The notes under the pieces are model-generated. The model saw only the letters and a list, made by a program, of their open reading frames with translations, made no database searches and had not been told where the DNA came from. From assembly GCF_022179445.1 (NCBI RefSeq), contig NZ_BPQU01000016.1, forward strand, positions 1-64,000: a stretch of 64,000 nucleotides of DNA, written 5' to 3'. Source of the DNA: Methylobacterium mesophilicum (GTDB taxonomy: Bacteria > Pseudomonadota > Alphaproteobacteria > Rhizobiales > Beijerinckiaceae). Shown here piece after piece: positions 9,095 to 17,660 of this stretch; positions within the stretch are counted from its first letter, which is position 1, and every line of letters starts with the position of its first letter. The position numbers were made by a program, and so were the translations under genes.

Positions 9095-10384
9095 CTACGA
9101 CGTCTGCCGCGCCGCGCGCCTGCGTCTCTGGACGGCCTCGCGGACATGCGTGACCAGCAGGGCGACGAGGCGCATCTCGACGCTCTCCGTCCGCCCGTGC
9201 GCCTCCGACCGGATCGCATCGGCTGCGAGCGCGTCGGCCTCCCGCTCCAGCCGTTCGAGGTCGGCGGGCTCGGCGCCCGACACGGACAGCCAGATCTCCA
9301 GGAGGCGCATGACCCGGGTCGGCGGCCGCCGCGGCCGGAAGCGGCGATACAGGCCGATGCCCGCCGCGCTCAGCGAGGCTGCCGCGCTGATCATCAGCCC
9401 GAGCCAGTAGGCCCCATTCTGCGCCTGATCCGCCAGGCTCGGCTGGTTGCCGGTCAGGTAGGCGGCGGCACCCGGATGGATGGGGAGCGCCTGGACCTTG
9501 TCGTCGGTGTCGGGCGCCTCGATGCCGGCCAGGTCGTCGTCGAGCGCCACCAGCCGCGGCTTGCCGGTCAGCACCTCGCGGGTGATCTCGCCGGCGAGCC
9601 AATCGGGCATCGCGCCCCTGGCGACGAGCCGGTGGCTGACCGACAGGGTGGTGATGTCGTCGCCCGGCGCCGGCAGGGAACCCAGGAAGGCGCCCTTGGG
9701 CACGTCGATCGTGTCGAGCACGGGATGTTCCTTGGCGATCGCCGCCGCCTCGTCGACCTCGAACAGCTTCACCGCCCCGGAGCCTTTGCGGAGCGCCGTG
9801 AACAGCGGCAGCCATAGTGCGCTTCCGACCGGCGCCACGACGAACAGCGAACCGATCTGCCGGGTGCGGGCGGCCTCGGTCAGCTGGTCCACGCTCAGGA
9901 TCCGGCGATGGACGCTTCCCGGAGGCACGCCGAAATGGGTCAGGATCAGGTCGAGCAGCCGCGGATCGAGCTTGCGTCCGTCGAGGAGCCCGACCGTGCT
10001 GCCCTTGAGCTTGGCCACGCTGTCGACGGCGCTGCCGCCGGGCGCGATGAACACGACCGCGTCGCGGCGCAGGATGACCAGGGTCTGTCCGTCCTTCGGG
10101 GCGGCATCGCTGCGCACCAGGGCGAGCTGGGTCTTGCCCCTGTCGAGGGCCTCCGCTGCCCCGAGGCGATCCGGCTCGTAGATCGTCCGGATGCGGACCC
10201 GCGGATGCCGGGTTTCGAAGAGCTGCGTCAGCGCCTGTGCCGCCTCTCGATCCTCCGTGCTGGTCTTCGCGACGGCGATGTCGAGGGCGAGCAGGCCGAG
10301 CAGCAGATGGACCAGCACCGCGACGATCGCGGCGCCGGCGATGACGCCCAGGGCGATGAGTGTCGTCTTGGAACGCCCGATCAT
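9095..10384 (-). CDS. Membrane-anchored TAXI-family TRAP solute-binding protein
   Basis: A 429-residue protein of the TAXI branch of TRAP-transporter binding proteins. It has an N-terminal membrane anchor (TLIALGVIAGAAIVAVLVHL), a periplasmic binding domain (LALVRSDAAPKDGQTLVILR; VDSVAKLKGSTVGLLDGRKL; PKGAFLGSLPAPGDDITTLS), then a second membrane helix near residue 330 (AYWLGLMISAAASLSAAGIG) and a basic cytoplasmic tail. This two-helix form differs from ordinary secreted TAXI proteins and suggests a sensor or a protein that passes the ligand signal inward. No TRAP permease lies nearby. The ligand is unknown. Confidence 0.8.
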   Translation of the reverse strand: MIGRSKTTLIALGVIAGAAIVAVLVHLLLGLLALDIAVAKTSTEDREAAQALTQLFETRHPRVRIRTIYEPDRLGAAEALDRGKTQLALVRSDAAPKDGQTLVILRRDAVVFIAPGGSAVDSVAKLKGSTVGLLDGRKLDPRLLDLILTHFGVPPGSVHRRILSVDQLTEAARTRQIGSLFVVAPVGSALWLPLFTALRKGSGAVKLFEVDEAAAIAKEHPVLDTIDVPKGAFLGSLPAPGDDITTLSVSHRLVARGAMPDWLAGEITREVLTGKPRLVALDDDLAGIEAPDTDDKVQALPIHPGAAAYLTGNQPSLADQAQNGAYWLGLMISAAASLSAAGIGLYRRFRPRRPPTRVMRLLEIWLSVSGAEPADLERLEREADALAADAIRSEAHGRTESVEMRLVALLVTHVREAVQRRRRAARQTS

Positions 10385-10565
10385 CCGTGCCGCGCTGTCT
10401 GCCGAGCCGACAGCATAACGTGAGGACGCGGCTCAAGGTCCGGGCGAACGCTCGCCGACCGCCGGCAACCTTTCCGGATCGGAAGGATCCGTGAACCGGA
10501 GGGCGGCTCGCGAACTTCTCCCTGCGCCGGGGCGATCCGTTGGTGCCGCGGCAGGAGGAATCTCG

Positions 10566-10850
10566 ATGCGCATCCCCTATCTCGCGGCGCTGGCCGGTGC
10601 CGGCCTCGCCATCCTGAGTCTACCGGCCGCGGCCGTCCCGGCAGGCCCCGGGGCCGGATTGGCCGCGCCGTCCGCCCTGCTCACCCAGGTTCGGATGCGC
10701 CACCACCACAGGCGCCGGGGCAGCATGGCGCGGACGCAGCGGAAGTACCCGGGTGCGAGCTTCGTGCGGAACACCACCCGCGGCGCGCCGGCCGGCAGCA
10801 GCGGCGGCAACGGCACCACCGGCAGCTACGCCGCCCCGAGCGGGAAGTAG
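10566..10850 (+). CDS. Small exported protein, Gly/Ser-rich
   Basis: A 94-residue protein with a clear signal peptide (MRIPYLAALAGAGLAILSLP, cleavage near AAAVPAG) and a strong AGGAGG ribosome site seven bases before the ATG. The mature part has a His/Arg patch (RMRHHHRRRG) and a Gly/Ser/Thr-rich end. It is one of many short exported proteins in this region. No family is recognised. Confidence 0.6.
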   Translation: MRIPYLAALAGAGLAILSLPAAAVPAGPGAGLAAPSALLTQVRMRHHHRRRGSMARTQRKYPGASFVRNTTRGAPAGSSGGNGTTGSYAAPSGK

Positions 10851-11083
10851 CCTCCGGCGCCGGGCGAGGCCGCCTGCCGCGAGGGGGTTCGCCCCGCTCG
10901 CGGCAGGCTTCTTCGTGGCCGCTCCGGCTCCGGCGGATGCGCCGGTTCGTGATCCCGGACCGCCCGATGCCGGATGGCGCGGCCGGCGGGCCTATCGGCG
11001 GGAAACCCTGGCTCCCATCGTACGTTTTGGCACGACGGCCCCGTGCGACGCGCACGTCAGGCCGAGATGCCCAGGAGACCATG

Positions 11084-11398
11084 ATGCGTCATGCCATCTT
11101 CGCTGTCCTTGCGCTGACTGCCACAACACCGTCCCTCGCCCAGACCAGTACCGCTCCCGCCCCGATCACGCAGCCCGGGCCGCCCCGGCCGGTGGCGCCC
11201 GGCACGCCGCCGGGAACCGTCGTCGTCCCGGACGCGGCCAAGAACGGCGGCCCGGGCAGCACGGCCGTCATCGCGCCGGCGGGGACGGGGGCGGCGACCA
11301 TAACGACCGACACGGCGGCGGGCGGCAATGCCAGCCAGCCCGAGCGCGGCGTTCCCCAGACCGGCGGCGGCGGCGGCGGCGACAATGGCGGCGGCTGA
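11084..11398 (+). CDS. Small exported Pro/Gly-rich protein
   Basis: A 104-residue protein with a signal peptide (MRHAIFAVLALTATTPSLAQ) and a low-complexity mature chain rich in Pro, Gly, Ala and Thr that ends in a glycine run (GGGGGGDNGGG). The message carries two consecutive ATG codons; I chose the second, which is better spaced from AGGAG. The convergent gene next to it also ends in a glycine run, so the pair may be related surface proteins. Function is unknown. Confidence 0.5.
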   Translation: MRHAIFAVLALTATTPSLAQTSTAPAPITQPGPPRPVAPGTPPGTVVVPDAAKNGGPGSTAVIAPAGTGAATITTDTAAGGNASQPERGVPQTGGGGGGDNGGG

Positions 11399-11554
11399 TT
11401 GATCGCCGCCTGATGCGCGCCGGGCGCGGTCCTGCGGATGGAACGCACGCCGCGGCCGCGAGACCGCCGGTTCGCCGGTTCGCCGGTGGCTCCAGGTCCT
11501 GGATCCAACCCTCTCGCCTGCGCCGGACCGGTATCCCCTCCGGCGGCGCGCGCC

Positions 11555-11815
11555 CTAGCCGCCACCTCCTCCGCCGCCGCCCGTTCCGGGGCCGCCGAGA
11601 TTGCCGTCCTTGTTCGGGGTGTTCCAGTGGATGATGCCGTCGTCCGGGGCGCGCAGCGTCGTGGTCGGCGGTCGCGGATAGAAGAAGGGCTGCGCCTGGA
11701 TCCCTTCGCGGCGATGGGCCCTGTCGGCTCGAACGCCCCGGGCGAATGCGGGGGTGCTGCCGAAGACCGCGAGCGCGACCACGAGCCACCGCACCGACGG
11801 GCGTTCTAGGATCAT
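11555..11815 (-). CDS. Small exported protein with glycine tail
   Basis: An 86-residue protein starting at ATG 11815 with a short signal peptide (SVRWLVVALAVFGSTPAFA). The mature part contains AQPFFYPRPPTTTLRAPDDG and IIHWNTPNKDGNLGGP and ends in an uninterrupted glycine stretch. The ribosome site is weak. It converges with the preceding glycine-tailed gene. Coding is supported by the signal peptide and the ordered middle; the function is unknown. Confidence 0.5.
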   Translation of the reverse strand: MILERPSVRWLVVALAVFGSTPAFARGVRADRAHRREGIQAQPFFYPRPPTTTLRAPDDGIIHWNTPNKDGNLGGPGTGGGGGGGG

Positions 11816-11996
11816 CGCGCACTGGACGCCGCGCGCCGTCCGGCCGGTTCGCCGACGAGCCGGGTTTGTCGCGTGGGAGCGGGGCGCATCCGCAGGAAGG
11901 CCGTTGCAGGTCACTCCGTCAGGAACGGTCCGAGAGCCCATCGGGTTGCCACTAAGCCGGGGCCGCGCATCAGCGGCCTCGGCAAGGAGAGAATCC

Positions 11997-12311
11997 GTGT
12001 TCAAGATACCGACGCTGACGGGTGGCCTGTTCGCAGCCAGCCTGTTTCTCGCGCCCCTCCCGGCCGCCGCGGCCCAGATCGGTCTCGGGGCCGTCGCCGA
12101 GGCTGCCCCGGCCGTGGAGCGGGTTCAGTACGGCTACGGCGGACCCCGCTTCGGACCCGGTTTCGGCGGCCACCGCCATGGCTACGGCGGCCCGGGCTTC
12201 CGGGGGCGGGGTTACGGCTACGGCCGCGGATACGGTCGCGGGTACGGTCGTGGCTATGGCCGGCCGCACGGCTATGGCGGTCCGCGCGGCTATGGGCGTG
12301 GCGGCTTCTGA
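11997..12311 (+). CDS. Exported Gly/Tyr/Arg-repeat protein
   Basis: A 104-residue protein beginning at GTG with AAGGAGA six bases upstream. A signal peptide (TGGLFAASLFLAPLPAAAAQ) precedes a mature chain built of Gly-Tyr-Gly and Gly-Arg repeats (RGYGRGYGRGYGR). Such chains are typical of short alphaproteobacterial envelope proteins of unknown role. A GGAAC-N17-GGTT element about 50 bp upstream is a partial match to the EcfG stress promoter. A terminator-like hairpin follows. Confidence 0.6.
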   Translation: MFKIPTLTGGLFAASLFLAPLPAAAAQIGLGAVAEAAPAVERVQYGYGGPRFGPGFGGHRHGYGGPGFRGRGYGYGRGYGRGYGRGYGRPHGYGGPRGYGRGGF

Positions 12312-12618
12312 CCGCTTCCGATCCGAATCCTGATCCTCATGAGCCCGCCCGGCCCCCTGTCGTGGCGGGCTCGTCGTGCGTGCACGGTCCCGGCCCGGGA
12401 CGATCGATCCCGAGGCACGCGCACGGCCTGCTAACCGCGGCTCGTCACCGTGCATCACGAGCCGCGTCGCGTATCGGCTCGACCGCTGGTGAGATCGGAC
12501 GCTCCCCCGCCCCGTGAGCAGATCGGGGCGGGGCCGAGCGGCCGATCCGCCCGGCGCACACGCCCTCGTCATGGCCGTGGTCTTGAAACGGCCGAATCCC
12601 GGTTGCCCGAGTTCCAGC
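12312..12618. other. Hairpin-rich intergenic region
   Basis: This 307-bp gap has three strong perfect inverted repeats: a terminator-like hairpin (12341-12372), a 10-bp stem with an 11-base loop (12436-12466) and a 9-bp G/C stem with an 11-base loop (12505-12533). No credible gene is seen. The last two are not followed by T-runs and could belong to a structured leader or small RNA ahead of the next gene. Confidence 0.6.
12341..12372 (+). terminator. Terminator-like hairpin
   Basis: A 9-bp perfect stem (GAGCCCGCC / GGCGGGCTC) with a 14-base loop, starting 30 bp after the stop of the Gly/Tyr/Arg-repeat gene. No strong T-run follows. Confidence 0.6.
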
Positions 12619-12879
12619 ATGCGCCTGATCCTCGCCGCCCTCCTCGTTTGCTCCGCCACGGCGGCCTGCGCCGGGGAGCCGCTCATGGACGGTCCGGTCA
12701 CGGGCGGCGGCTTCGGGATGAGCGGCGCGGACTATTACGGCGACATCCGCAGCCGGATGCCGTTCACGCAGGAGGCCTCGCCCCGGCCGATCGGCGTCGC
12801 CGAGGTCGAGCGTGCGCGGGCGGTGCGCAAGCGCGCCGAAGCGCGATACCCGGCGCGGCGGCGCTCGCCCCACGGCTGA
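12619..12879 (+). CDS. Small exported protein
   Basis: An 86-residue protein with a signal peptide (MRLILAALLVCSATAACAG). Cleavage may be ordinary, or at the Cys in TAAC if it is a lipoprotein; the lipobox is imperfect. The mature chain has PLMDGPVTGGGFGMSGADYY and a basic tail (RARAVRKRAEARYPARRR). The ribosome site is weak. No family is recognised. Confidence 0.5.
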   Translation: MRLILAALLVCSATAACAGEPLMDGPVTGGGFGMSGADYYGDIRSRMPFTQEASPRPIGVAEVERARAVRKRAEARYPARRRSPHG

Positions 12880-12985
12880 GCCGGCGCCGTCGGCCATTCC
12901 CGCCCGGCCCGGCGCCGCGGCGGATTGTCTTGCAGGTTGGCGTTCCGGGCCGTGCATCGTCGGATCCTTCAACGGCGCGGGTGCG

Positions 12986-15436
12986 TCAGGCCCGCGCCCG
13001 GGCGACGGGCGCCATCTCTTCGGAGTGGTCCGGAAAACACAGCATCTCGGCGTAGTCGCCGATCGGGCGCGGCTTGCCGAACAGGTAGCCCTGCATCTCC
13101 CCGCACGCCTCGTCGGCCAGGAACCGCCTCTGCGCGGGCGTCTCGACGCCCTCGGCGACGACCCCCATCCGGAGGCTCCGGCCGAGGCTCAGCACGGCGC
13201 GCACGATCACGGCCGCCTGCGGATCGACGCCGAGTTGCGCCACGAACGAGCGGTCGATCTTCATCTTGTCGAACGGGAAGGCCTGCAGGGTCGCCAGCGA
13301 CGCGTAGCCGGTGCCGAAATCGTCCATGCTGATCCGGACGCCGAAGCTCTTCAGGCGCCGCAGGATGTTGATCGCCCGGGCCATGTCGTTGATGATCACG
13401 CTCTCGGTGACCTCCAATTCCAGCCGGTCGGGCGACAGGCCAGTCTGGGCCAGCACGGCCAGCACCGTCTCGGGCAGGTCCGGCTTCTGGAACTGCCGCG
13501 GCGACAGGTTCACCGCGACCTTGAGCGACGGCGCCCAGGTCGCGGCCTCGCGGCACGCCTCGCGCAGCACCCAGTCGCCGAGCGCGATGATCAGCCCGGT
13601 CTCCTCGGCCAGGGGGACGAACACCCCGGGCGGGATCTGGCCGCGCACCGGATGGGTCCAGCGCACCAGCGCCTCGAAGCCCACCAGTACGCCCGTCGCG
13701 CCGTCGACCTGGGGCTGGTAGTGCAGGCTCAGCGCCTCGTCGGCCATCGCCTGCCGCAGGTCGCTCTCCAGCACCCGGCGCTCCTCCGCTTCCTCGTCCA
13801 TGTCGGCCGCGAACACCCGGTAGGTGCCCCGGCCCTCGGCCTTGGCCCGATAGAGCGCGAGGTCGGCGCGCCGGTACAGGCATTCCGCGCTCACCCCGTG
13901 CTCCGGCGCCACCGCGATGCCGACGCTCAGGCCGACGCCGATCCGCTGCCCGCCCACCTGGAGCGGCGCCGCGAACAGGCCGGTCAGGCGCTCGGCGACC
14001 GTGACGGCTTCCTCGGGGCCGCCGGTGAGCAGGACGGCGAACTCGTCGCCGCCCAGGCGCGCCACGACGCCGTCCCCCACCGACGACCGCAACCGGTCCG
14101 CCACGCTGCGCAGCAGGTCGTCGCCGGCTTGGTGGCCGAGCGTGTCGTTCACGCCCTTGAAGCCGTCGAGGTCGAGGTAAAGGACCGAAGCGGTGCCGCC
14201 CCGGATTGCGATCTCGGTGAGGCACCCGTCGAGATGCTCCCGGAACAGGCCGCGGTTCGGCAGGCCGGTCAGGATGTCGTGCCGCGCCAGCCGTGCGACC
14301 TCGGCCTCCGCGGCCTTGCGCTGGGTGATGTCCGTGAAGGTCCGCACGAAGCCGCCGTCCGGCAGCGGCACGGTCCGGATCTCCAGCACCAGGCCGTTCG
14401 GGCGCACGCGCTCGTGGACATGCGCCTGCTCCGGACCGCCGCGCTCGATCCAGTCCCGGTACGACCGGTCGGTGCGGTTGTGCTCGCGGTGGCGCAGCTG
14501 ATGGCGCAGGACGGCCTTGTAGCTCGGGGCCCCCAGCATCATCGCGCGCGGCAGGTCGAGGAGCGCCAGGGCGCGCTCGTTGCACACCTGAACCGTGCCG
14601 CGCCCGTCCACCCGGATCAGCCCCTGGTCCATGCTGTCCAGGGTCATGTCGAGCAGCAGGGTCTTCTCGCGCAGGGCGAGGCCCTGGCGGGCCAGCGCCG
14701 CGTTGATGGTGCGCAGGTGGTCCAGCATCAGCGCCAGCGCCGCGAAGGCCAGGATCACTGCCATCATCACGGCGATGCCGCCCGCCACCGCACCGCGGGC
14801 GAGGCCGAGATCCAGGGTCTCCTGCGCCGGGTCCGGGACCACGCGCGCCGCCGCCATGGCCAGGAAGTGCAGCCCGGCGATGGCCGCCGTCAGGATCGTG
14901 GCGGCGGCCATCCGGGTCCGGCCGTCGCCGCCGCGTCCATGGACCATCAGGGCCGCGCCGGAGAGGCCGCAGCCGATCGTCGCCGCCACGACGGCCAGGG
15001 TCGGATCCCAGTCGAAATGTCCGGGCAGCACCACGCCGGCGATGCCCAGGAAGTGCATGCAGGCGATGCCGCCGCCCAGGACCAGGCCGGCGACGGCCCC
15101 GGCCCAGGGCGCGCCCTGGTGCGCGGCGCGCAGCAGCGTGAAGGCGACCAGGGCGGCCGCGATGGCGACGATCAGCGACAGCAGCGTGGTGGCGACCTCG
15201 TAGCCGACGACGATTCCGGGATCGTACCCGAGCATCCCGATGAAGTGGGTGCTCCAGATGCCGGCGCCGGCCGAGAAGCTGGCGGCCAGAAGCCAGCTCG
15301 GCGCCCAGGCGCCGCCCTTGCGCACGCGCTGCTCGAGCAGCAGGGCGACGTAGCACGAGATCCAGCAGACACAGGCCGCCAGGGGAACCACCCAGGGGGT
15401 GTGCTCGTCGGTCAGGCAGGCCAGAGCGCGGTACAT
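12986..15436 (-). CDS. MHYT-PAS-GGDEF-EAL cyclic-di-GMP protein
   Basis: An 816-residue membrane-bound diguanylate cyclase/phosphodiesterase. Residues ~1-250 form a multi-pass MHYT-type sensor module with repeated membrane-embedded patterns such as THFIGMLGYD, CMHFLGIAG and GLHFLAMAA, thought to bind metal or diatomic gas. A PAS-like linker follows. The GGDEF domain keeps LGGDEFAVLL, so cyclase activity is possible. The EAL domain keeps GFEALVRWTHP, NLSPRQF, LEVTES, MDDFGTGYASL and AEGVETPAQ, so phosphodiesterase activity is possible too. I chose ATG 15436, which has GAGG five bases upstream, over the upstream TTG. It is a single gene and probably tunes the motile-to-sessile switch. Confidence 0.92.
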   Translation of the reverse strand: MYRALACLTDEHTPWVVPLAACVCWISCYVALLLEQRVRKGGAWAPSWLLAASFSAGAGIWSTHFIGMLGYDPGIVVGYEVATTLLSLIVAIAAALVAFTLLRAAHQGAPWAGAVAGLVLGGGIACMHFLGIAGVVLPGHFDWDPTLAVVAATIGCGLSGAALMVHGRGGDGRTRMAAATILTAAIAGLHFLAMAAARVVPDPAQETLDLGLARGAVAGGIAVMMAVILAFAALALMLDHLRTINAALARQGLALREKTLLLDMTLDSMDQGLIRVDGRGTVQVCNERALALLDLPRAMMLGAPSYKAVLRHQLRHREHNRTDRSYRDWIERGGPEQAHVHERVRPNGLVLEIRTVPLPDGGFVRTFTDITQRKAAEAEVARLARHDILTGLPNRGLFREHLDGCLTEIAIRGGTASVLYLDLDGFKGVNDTLGHQAGDDLLRSVADRLRSSVGDGVVARLGGDEFAVLLTGGPEEAVTVAERLTGLFAAPLQVGGQRIGVGLSVGIAVAPEHGVSAECLYRRADLALYRAKAEGRGTYRVFAADMDEEAEERRVLESDLRQAMADEALSLHYQPQVDGATGVLVGFEALVRWTHPVRGQIPPGVFVPLAEETGLIIALGDWVLREACREAATWAPSLKVAVNLSPRQFQKPDLPETVLAVLAQTGLSPDRLELEVTESVIINDMARAINILRRLKSFGVRISMDDFGTGYASLATLQAFPFDKMKIDRSFVAQLGVDPQAAVIVRAVLSLGRSLRMGVVAEGVETPAQRRFLADEACGEMQGYLFGKPRPIGDYAEMLCFPDHSEEMAPVARARA

Positions 15437-15699
15437 GGGAGCCTCGCCACGCGGCAATACGGGCGCACGATAGCGCGGCCAATACTAATCAGAAGTTGCA
15501 TTTCGGAATAAGATTTCGCCTCTCAGGAGGGGTGTTCCGGGTCATCGCGTCGTCGCTTGTGTGGCATGACCAGAAAGTCCCGGCCCGAACTCCGAAGCGG
15601 GCCTGCCGGATCTCCGCGCCCGGCCCACCCGTCCGGTGCCGTGAATCGCCGTCGATGGACGCGAAAAGCCCCGAAGATTGCTCTTGGGAACGGTTCTCA

Positions 15700-15849
15700 A
15701 GCCGGCCAGCGTGGCGGTTACATGCCGCCAGCGCGCGTCGGCCATGCCTCATGACCGGTGTCCCGGCCGCCGGAGGCGCGGTAGGTGACGGCTCCTCCCA
15801 AGACGACCCCTTCGAGCCCGCTCGGCACAAGCCGCGGCGGGCTCTTTTT
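15700..15849 (+). ncRNA. Candidate trans-acting small RNA (approximate left end)
   Basis: The proposed RNA consists of a 6-bp hairpin (TGGCGG / CCGCCA around TTACATG), a CUCCUCC anti-Shine-Dalgarno-like loop sequence and the intrinsic terminator at its 3' end. No promoter was recognised, so the 5' end is a guess. This is inference from layout; I know of no family that it matches. Confidence 0.3.
15814..15849 (+). terminator. Intrinsic terminator
   Basis: An 8-bp stem (GAGCCCGC / GGCGGGCTC region) followed at once by TTTTT, the best-formed intrinsic terminator in this part of the window. It lies on the plus strand with no protein gene upstream on that strand. Confidence 0.75.
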
Positions 15850-15955
15850 CGTTAAGCGTTTCGCCATACCCCTCTTCGGTATCCACGATCCGACGGCGGC
15901 TCGGCTCTCCGCCCGCCGCCGACGGATCGTTTGACGGCTTCCTTTGGCATCCCGC

Positions 15956-16216
15956 ATGAAACACCGCTTCGCGTTCCTGGCCTTGATGATCGTATGCGCG
16001 GGCCCGGCCCTCGCCCGGGGCGACCGGTCCGGGCCGGGCTGCGACGACCCGCAGACGACCGGGTCTCTGCCCACCGGGATGCGGGACCTGGACGCCCTGG
16101 CCGTCGAGTCCGACCGGGTCGCCGTGATCCCGCCCGAGGACAGCTGGCAGGAGCAGGCGCAGCAGAACGCGGAACGCCGCCGGCGGGAACGGGCGGAAGG
16201 ATGCGGGGTCGATTGA
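15956..16216 (+). CDS. Small exported protein, Glu/Arg-rich C-terminus
   Basis: An 86-residue protein with a signal peptide (MKHRFAFLALMIVCAGPALA). The mature chain includes GPGCDDPQTTGSLPTGMRDL and a helical charged end with QAQQNAERRRRERAEGCGVD, giving two Cys that could pair. I prefer ATG 15956 to the upstream TTG. No family is recognised. Confidence 0.55.
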   Translation: MKHRFAFLALMIVCAGPALARGDRSGPGCDDPQTTGSLPTGMRDLDALAVESDRVAVIPPEDSWQEQAQQNAERRRRERAEGCGVD

Positions 16217-16373
16217 CGGTCGTCGGCCGCGTCCCGAACAGGAGGCGGGACAGCCTGCCACTTATCGTTGATTCCCCGGGCAATCACCGGCACTGTGCCT
16301 GCGGCCGCGCCGACACGCGCCGGCAACGCTCCGCGGGCACGCATGCGGACCTGAACGCGAAGGGCGATCCGAC

Positions 16374-16658
16374 ATGAGGCTTCTGGCTCTCGGTGCCGTC
16401 ATGGCCCTCACGGCAGCACCGGAAGCGCTGGCGCAGAGCATGCAGGACGTTCCGGTCCAGCGCGACCTCAGGCGGATGGACCGGCTCGACAGGCGCCTCA
16501 ACCGCGACGGCATCCGGCGGGTCGATCCGAACGTGACGCCGGACAATCCCGACGGCGTCGTCGGCTTCGACGGCGTACCCGACAATTACGGGGATCGCGG
16601 CGTCATCGATGACGGCCCCCTGCCGCCCGGCTCGCCGGCCGATACCGACGACGACTGA
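16374..16658 (+). CDS. Small exported acidic protein
   Basis: A 94-residue protein with a signal peptide (MRLLALGAVMALTAAPEALA, cleavage before QSMQD). A charged helix (LRRMDRLDRRLNRDGIRRVD) is followed by DNPDGVVGFDGVPDNYGDRG and an acidic end (ADTDDD). The acid-rich loops could bind calcium, but no standard motif is present. No family is recognised. Confidence 0.55.
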   Translation: MRLLALGAVMALTAAPEALAQSMQDVPVQRDLRRMDRLDRRLNRDGIRRVDPNVTPDNPDGVVGFDGVPDNYGDRGVIDDGPLPPGSPADTDDD

Positions 16659-16800
16659 GCTTCAGCCGCAGCGCCGCGGGAGCGGTGCCGATTGCAGTGC
16701 AACCCTGTTCGCCGCTCGGGCTTTGATGTCACGCGCGCCGGCGCCGGGCCGGTCCCCGCTTCGGCGGCTCGCGCGCCGCAGGCGATCGGGAGACGGACAG

Positions 16801-17088
16801 ATGGCTGACGACACACCGCACGCCGACGGCGTCGCCCGGAGGATTGCCGAGAACGTCTACGCCGCGTTCTGCCGGCAGGCGACGATGCCCGCCCACCCGC
16901 TCGAAGAGCAGACGATCCTGGCGCGGCTCGTCGAGGCGATCCGCCCCCAGGTCGGGACCGGTTCGCCCGGAGCGCTCGTCGAGGCCGCCAACGCGGCCCT
17001 GTCCGCGTGGGAACAGCGGGACCCCGAGATCCGCGGGCCGCGCGTCGTCGCGGTGAACCCGATCGACGGTGCCGTGACCGTCGGATAG
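16801..17088 (+). CDS. Hypothetical soluble protein
   Basis: A 95-residue protein without signal peptide, mostly helical. It begins MADDTPHADGVARRIAENVY and ends RVVAVNPIDGAVTVG. GGGAGA lies about nine bases before the ATG. The amphipathic pattern through LVEAIRPQVGTGSPGALVEA argues for coding. The family is not recognised. Confidence 0.5.
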   Translation: MADDTPHADGVARRIAENVYAAFCRQATMPAHPLEEQTILARLVEAIRPQVGTGSPGALVEAANAALSAWEQRDPEIRGPRVVAVNPIDGAVTVG

Positions 17089-17171
17089 GGCGTCGTCCCG
17101 AAGACCGCTGTCCGGCACGATGGGCCGGCCGCGCGGGAGCGATGCCAAAGGGGCGGCGGTTTTAAGCAGGG

Positions 17172-17393
17172 ATGCGCATGCGCAGGGGTCGGCCGAGGTC
17201 TGGCGCTTCGAAGCGGGCTTTGCCCGAAAGCCTGACGCAGCATCTCTCGGATCCGAAGATCCGGGTCCTCAAGACACCGGACGGCCGGCGTCGCTCCGAC
17301 CGCGCGGCCGGCGTGGTCCGGAAGGTCCTGATCTCGCTCGTGACCCTCGCCGTGCTCGTGCTGGCCGGGGGGCACCTCGTGCACGCGTGGTAG
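17172..17393 (+). CDS. Small protein with C-terminal membrane helix
   Basis: A 73-residue protein with an Arg-rich N-terminus (MRMRRGRPRSGASKR) and one C-terminal membrane helix (VLISLVTLAVLVLAGGHLVH), so it would be tail-anchored. Start choice is uncertain, because a second ATG lies two codons on and no clear ribosome site precedes either. Coding is supported mainly by the membrane helix. Confidence 0.4.
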   Translation: MRMRRGRPRSGASKRALPESLTQHLSDPKIRVLKTPDGRRRSDRAAGVVRKVLISLVTLAVLVLAGGHLVHAW

Positions 17394-17468
17394 GAAAACG
17401 CGGCGGGATCGGCCCTACCTGAAACGGCCAGGCTGCCTATGTCTCCGCTGCAAGGAGCCGTTCAACCC

Positions 17469-17630
17469 ATGATCATGATCATCATCTGCTTCCTCGCGCC
17501 ATGGCTCGCCATGTTCCTGCGCGGGAAGATTCTGCAGGGCATCCTCTGCATCATCCTCCACATCACGATCATCGGATGGATCCCGGCGACGATCTGGGCG
17601 CTGGTTGTCACCCGCAGGGAAGCCGCCTGA
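17469..17630 (+). CDS. YqaE/Pmp3 family membrane protein
   Basis: A 53-residue hydrophobic protein of the YqaE/Pmp3 (UPF0057) family: two membrane helices around LRGKILQGILCIILH with the signature GWIPATIWALVV. Members are small stress-related plasma-membrane proteins thought to affect membrane potential or salt tolerance. I chose ATG 17469, 11 bases after AAGGAG; a longer form from ATG 17439 is possible. The next gene, 30 bp on, is another small membrane protein and may share the message. Confidence 0.85.
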   Translation: MIMIIICFLAPWLAMFLRGKILQGILCIILHITIIGWIPATIWALVVTRREAA

Positions 17631-17660
17631 CACGCCGCCGGCGCCGACGAGGAGGTCCGC

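Larger units (their letters stand above)
15437..15955. other. Intergenic region with a possible small RNA
   Basis: This 519-bp gap carries a plus-strand intrinsic terminator at 15814-15849 that serves no annotated upstream gene on that strand. About 20 bases before it is GGCTCCTCCCAAG, an anti-Shine-Dalgarno-like CUCCUCC motif of the kind found in alphaproteobacterial regulatory RNAs, and further left a TGGCGG-loop-CCGCCA hairpin. Open frames here run straight through the terminator and lack ribosome sites. The left end should hold the promoter of the cyclic-di-GMP gene. Confidence 0.5.

Noticed and set aside
8868..10436. 522-codon minus-strand frame overlapping the TAXI gene
   Set aside because: It is a different frame of the TAXI gene with Arg/Pro-rich translation; the TAXI frame has the membrane helices and binding domain.
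11997..12311. Repeated RGYGRGYG DNA considered as a tandem-repeat locus or CRISPR
   Set aside because: The repeats are short coding repeats inside an exported protein, without spacers. No CRISPR-like repeat-spacer pattern was seen anywhere in the window.
15496..15855. Plus-strand frame of 119 codons with AGGAGG near a GTG
   Set aside because: It runs through the intrinsic terminator, the AGGAGG is only one base from the GTG, and the translation has no recognisable order.
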